The position numbers and the translations under genes were made by a program. Below, piece by piece: positions 6,294 through 8,197 of a DNA stretch of 8,197 nt. The notes under the pieces were generated by a model, which was not told the DNA's origin, ran no database searches, and was given only the letters and a program-made list of their open reading frames with translations. The DNA comes from Phycisphaeraceae bacterium (lineage in GTDB: Bacteria > Planctomycetota > Phycisphaerae > Phycisphaerales > Phycisphaeraceae). Location: positions 1 to 8,197 of the forward strand of contig JANQKH010000159.1 of assembly GCA_028281215.1 (NCBI GenBank), in the 5' to 3' direction. Numbering within the stretch: the stretch's first letter is position 1; every line of letters begins with the position of its first letter.

Positions 6294-6791
6294 ATGCGTT
6301 GCCCCTTTTGTCATGACGACAACGATAAGGTGATCGACTCGCGCGGTGCGGATGGCGGTCGCGTGATTCGTCGTCGTCGCCAGTGTCTATCCTGCAACAA
6401 GCGGTTCACCACCTATGAAAACATCGAAACCACCACGCGCATGACCGTTGTGAAAAAGGAAGGCACACGCGTGCCTTACAACCGGGAAAAGATGCTCGAA
6501 GGGTTGCAGAAAGCCTGCTACAAACGCCCGGTCTCGTTTGAACGGCTGGAATTGCTGGTCAACGAAGTTGAGGAGGAGTTGTTCCGCAAATACGACCGCG
6601 AAATGCAATCGATTGACATCGGCAAAGCCTTGGCCGAGCGACTCAAACACATCGATCAGGTCGCCTATGTTCGTTTCGCCAGCGTGTATTACCAGTTCGG
6701 CAGTGTCAACGATCTGCTCGACGAAATGCGCGACTTGCTCGACGTTGATCAGGAACAGCCGCCGGAACAGGGGCGATTGTTTGGTGAGTGA
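6294..6791 (+). CDS. nrdR: Transcriptional repressor NrdR
   Basis: A 165-residue protein of family-typical length. NrdR senses ATP/dATP and represses ribonucleotide reductase genes by binding paired NrdR boxes. The N-terminal zinc ribbon is complete: C3-P-F-C6 and C31-L-S-C34, with the family sequences DKVIDSR and RFTTYE. An ATP-cone follows at about 46-136, including VVKKEG, PYNREKM and YVRFASVYYQF. The C-terminal tail is acidic. The ATG at 6294 is chosen because MRCPFC is the usual N-terminus and GGAG lies 10 nt upstream (6280-6283). An in-frame GTG at 6252, preceded by a strong AGGGGG at 7 nt spacing, would add 14 residues (MFDPYRTFDRSRWF) and cannot be excluded. No reductase gene is in the window, so its targets are elsewhere. 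The NrdR-like boxes upstream suggest self-control. Confidence 0.96.
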   Translation: MRCPFCHDDNDKVIDSRGADGGRVIRRRRQCLSCNKRFTTYENIETTTRMTVVKKEGTRVPYNREKMLEGLQKACYKRPVSFERLELLVNEVEEELFRKYDREMQSIDIGKALAERLKHIDQVAYVRFASVYYQFGSVNDLLDEMRDLLDVDQEQPPEQGRLFGE

Positions 6792-6807
6792 CGCCGCTCA
6801 GCGGCGT
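6791..6807 (+). terminator. Stem-loop overlapping the nrdR stop codon
   Basis: ACGCCGC pairs perfectly with GCGGCGT around a TCA loop; the stem begins on the last base of the nrdR TGA. Its position suggests an end-of-gene structure, but no T run follows, so it is not a canonical intrinsic terminator. On the minus strand it matches the second-hairpin framework of the 949-1047 elements (CGCxxC, a loop ending in A, GxxGCGT), so it may be a partial relative. Confidence 0.4.
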
Positions 6808-6839
6808 TGACCCTGTTGCTTGAATCTTTCACATCAAGA

Positions 6840-6861
6840 ATAGTAGGTTCCGGCCTACTAT
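6840..6861. repeat. Perfect 8-bp stem palindrome in the nrdR downstream spacer
   Basis: ATAGTAGG and CCTACTAT form a perfect 8-bp stem with loop TTCCGG. It lies about 50 nt before the start of the next gene, where it would fall in that gene's leader or between it and nrdR. No T run follows on either strand. It may be a member of a dispersed intergenic palindrome family or a leader structure; no known RNA family is recognised. Confidence 0.4.
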
Positions 6862-6911
6862 GCTGTTCGATGATTCGATGCTGCTGCATGTTACAGGTCA
6901 GATCGCCACCC

Positions 6912-8197
6912 ATGAAACTTGACTCACGCACCAATCCGCGCACCACACCAATCGGCAGGTCAACCGACACACCCGGCGGCGTGGTTGGTTTGCTCATCGC
7001 CTACCTGCTCGTGTTGCCGTTGTTTTCCCCGAACGCGATAGGCGAGCAAGCTGACACCTCACTTCACCGCAAACCCGCGTGGCGGCATCCGGTGGCGCTG
7101 GCGGTGAACCAACAACACCTGCTGATTGCCAACCAGCGCAGCGGGACGTTGACCGTGTGTGACCTGGTTCATCACCGGGTGGTCGGCGAACACCGCATCG
7201 GCAAAAAACTGGCGGACATCGCGGCCGTCGGCGAGGGGCGTTTCATCGCCGTGGATGAAGCGGCGTCGCAACTGGTGTTGCTTCAATATCAGTCCGACCG
7301 TGTGCAAGTGCGTGATCGATGTGATGTGGCGATGTCGCCTGTGGATATTCATGTGTGGGGCAGTGATCGCTTTGCCGTCACGTCCCTCTGGGCCCGACGG
7401 GTGTCGCTCGGGCGCGTGGTCGATCACAAATTGCGCATTGAACACGTGATCGATCTGCCCTTCGCACCCCGGCTGCAATGGCGGGATGCAAAGAGTGATT
7501 CACTGATGGTCGCCGACGCGTTTGCCGACCGGATTGGTGTGATCGACTTAAATCGCCGGTTGCTGCGCGGCATCCGCACGATTCAGGGTCACAACATCCG
7601 CGGCCTCACCTCAAATCACGATGGCAGCCGACTGCTCATCGCCCATCCAATGCTCAACCCACGCACGCAAACGATTCGGCAGCGCGTCTTTTGGGGCACA
7701 CTGATGAGCAACGTGATGCGCGAGGTGACCTTCCAGCATCTGTTGACCTTCGAGAATGATGATCCGATCCGCCAGCCGGAGCCGGTCGCGCATTGGAGCC
7801 TCAATGCCTTGGGCGAAACGAAAAGGGCGACCGGCGATCCCGGCGCGATCGCAGTCACGCAGGCCGGCCAAACCGTTATCGCCCTGTCGGGGGTGAACGA
7901 AATCACCGTGCGCGATTCGCCGTTGGCGTTTTTCAGGCGGCACAACGTTGGCGTGCAGCCGGTCGATGTTGCGATTTCGAGTGATCAGAAGCAGGCTTTC
8001 ATTGCCAACATGTTCGACGACAGCGTTAGCGTGTACGACTTCGACCGCAAGCAGGTCACCGGCGCGATTCGGTTAGGGCCGACGCCGGTGCTTTCAAAAA
8101 TCGACCGCGGGCAACGTCTCTTTCACGACGCAAAACTGTCGCTCGACGGCTGGTTCAGTTGCCACAGTTGTCATACGGACGGCCACACCGCCGGTCT
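6912..8197 (+). CDS. Exported YVTN/beta-propeller protein with c-type haem motif (C-terminus outside window)
   Basis: From the ATG at 6912 the frame is open to the window edge, giving 428 residues. After a long, polar N-region, residues 24-38 (VVGLLIAYLLVLPLF) are a signal peptide or anchor, with possible cleavage near residue 44. Propeller-type blades are visible as repeated strand patterns: LLIANQRSGTLTVCDL at 70-85, SLMVADAFADRIGVIDL at 197-213, and PVDVAISSDQKQAFIANM with DDSVSVYDF at 350-377. Then RGQRLFHDAKLS (399-410) leads into C417-H-S-C420-H421, a covalent haem-attachment motif of the type that opens the cytochrome c peroxidase-like (MauG/CCP) half. Similar propeller-cytochrome fusions are common in Planctomycetota; a periplasmic redox role is inferred. 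The Shine-Dalgarno is weak (AGGT at 13 nt). In-frame ATGs at 6888 and 6870 are alternatives, but no better sited. It follows nrdR by 120 bp. Confidence 0.85.
   Translation, partial: MKLDSRTNPRTTPIGRSTDTPGGVVGLLIAYLLVLPLFSPNAIGEQADTSLHRKPAWRHPVALAVNQQHLLIANQRSGTLTVCDLVHHRVVGEHRIGKKLADIAAVGEGRFIAVDEAASQLVLLQYQSDRVQVRDRCDVAMSPVDIHVWGSDRFAVTSLWARRVSLGRVVDHKLRIEHVIDLPFAPRLQWRDAKSDSLMVADAFADRIGVIDLNRRLLRGIRTIQGHNIRGLTSNHDGSRLLIAHPMLNPRTQTIRQRVFWGTLMSNVMREVTFQHLLTFENDDPIRQPEPVAHWSLNALGETKRATGDPGAIAVTQAGQTVIALSGVNEITVRDSPLAFFRRHNVGVQPVDVAISSDQKQAFIANMFDDSVSVYDFDRKQVTGAIRLGPTPVLSKIDRGQRLFHDAKLSLDGWFSCHSCHTDGHTAG

Noticed and set aside
6807..6835. Promoter TTGACC plus a -10 box before the propeller gene
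   Set aside because: The -35 match is good, but no acceptable -10 box lies 16-18 bp downstream, so a separate promoter is not supported.
7059..7478. 139-codon minus-strand frame opposite the propeller gene
   Set aside because: The plus-strand frame carries propeller blades, a signal peptide and a haem motif; the antisense frame shows nothing recognisable.
1..8197. tRNA, rRNA, CRISPR array, transposase or defence system
   Set aside because: No cloverleaf-like segment, direct-repeat array, transposase or nuclease signature was seen on either strand.

Overview
The window looks like chromosomal DNA from a member of the Planctomycetota. The strongest sign is a neighbouring pair of genes whose families are hugely expanded in that phylum: a DUF1549/DUF1553 (PSD1-type) exported protein and a DUF1501 protein. 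A 7-bp tandem repeat (ATCCGAA units) inside the first gene also has a planctomycete flavour. The class cannot be fixed from this sequence. Most of the window reads as ordinary planctomycete chromosome with no phage, transposase or CRISPR. The unusual material lies in the intergenic DNA.

Layout: (1) 1-902, minus strand, the N-terminal 300 residues of a Tat-type DUF1501 protein whose end lies outside the window. (2) 903-1061, an intergenic stretch dense in palindromes, including two inverted copies of a 40-nt, two-hairpin element. (3) 1062-3878, minus strand, a complete 938-residue DUF1549/DUF1553 protein with a carbohydrate-binding-like insert. Genes 3 and 1 are probably read as one unit. (4) 3879-4064, a divergent intergenic region. 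(5) 4065-4907, plus strand, a YmdB-family metallophosphoesterase with no Shine-Dalgarno and a -10-like box 6 nt before its ATG. (6) 4914-6038, minus strand, a membrane-bound HAMP-GGDEF diguanylate cyclase, convergent with ymdB and only 6 nt away. (7) 6039-6293, a divergent regulatory region with a plausible promoter and two NrdR-box-like palindromes. (8) 6294-6791, plus strand, nrdR, the repressor of ribonucleotide reductase genes. (9) 6792-6911, a spacer with hairpins. (10) 6912-8197, plus strand, the N-terminal 428 residues of a beta-propeller protein that reaches a c-type haem motif just before the window ends.

Functionally this is a patchwork. The exported PSD1/DUF1501 pair and the propeller-cytochrome belong to the poorly understood planctomycete cell-envelope repertoire. 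YmdB and the GGDEF protein are both linked to nucleotide signalling (2',3'-cyclic nucleotide or RNA-linked phosphodiesterase, and c-di-GMP synthesis). NrdR controls dNTP supply and may control itself through the two upstream boxes. The best candidates for something undescribed are the paired two-hairpin elements at 949-1047, where 8 of the 10 differences between copies are base-pair-preserving double changes, and the NrdR-box/hairpin arrangement at 6146-6293.
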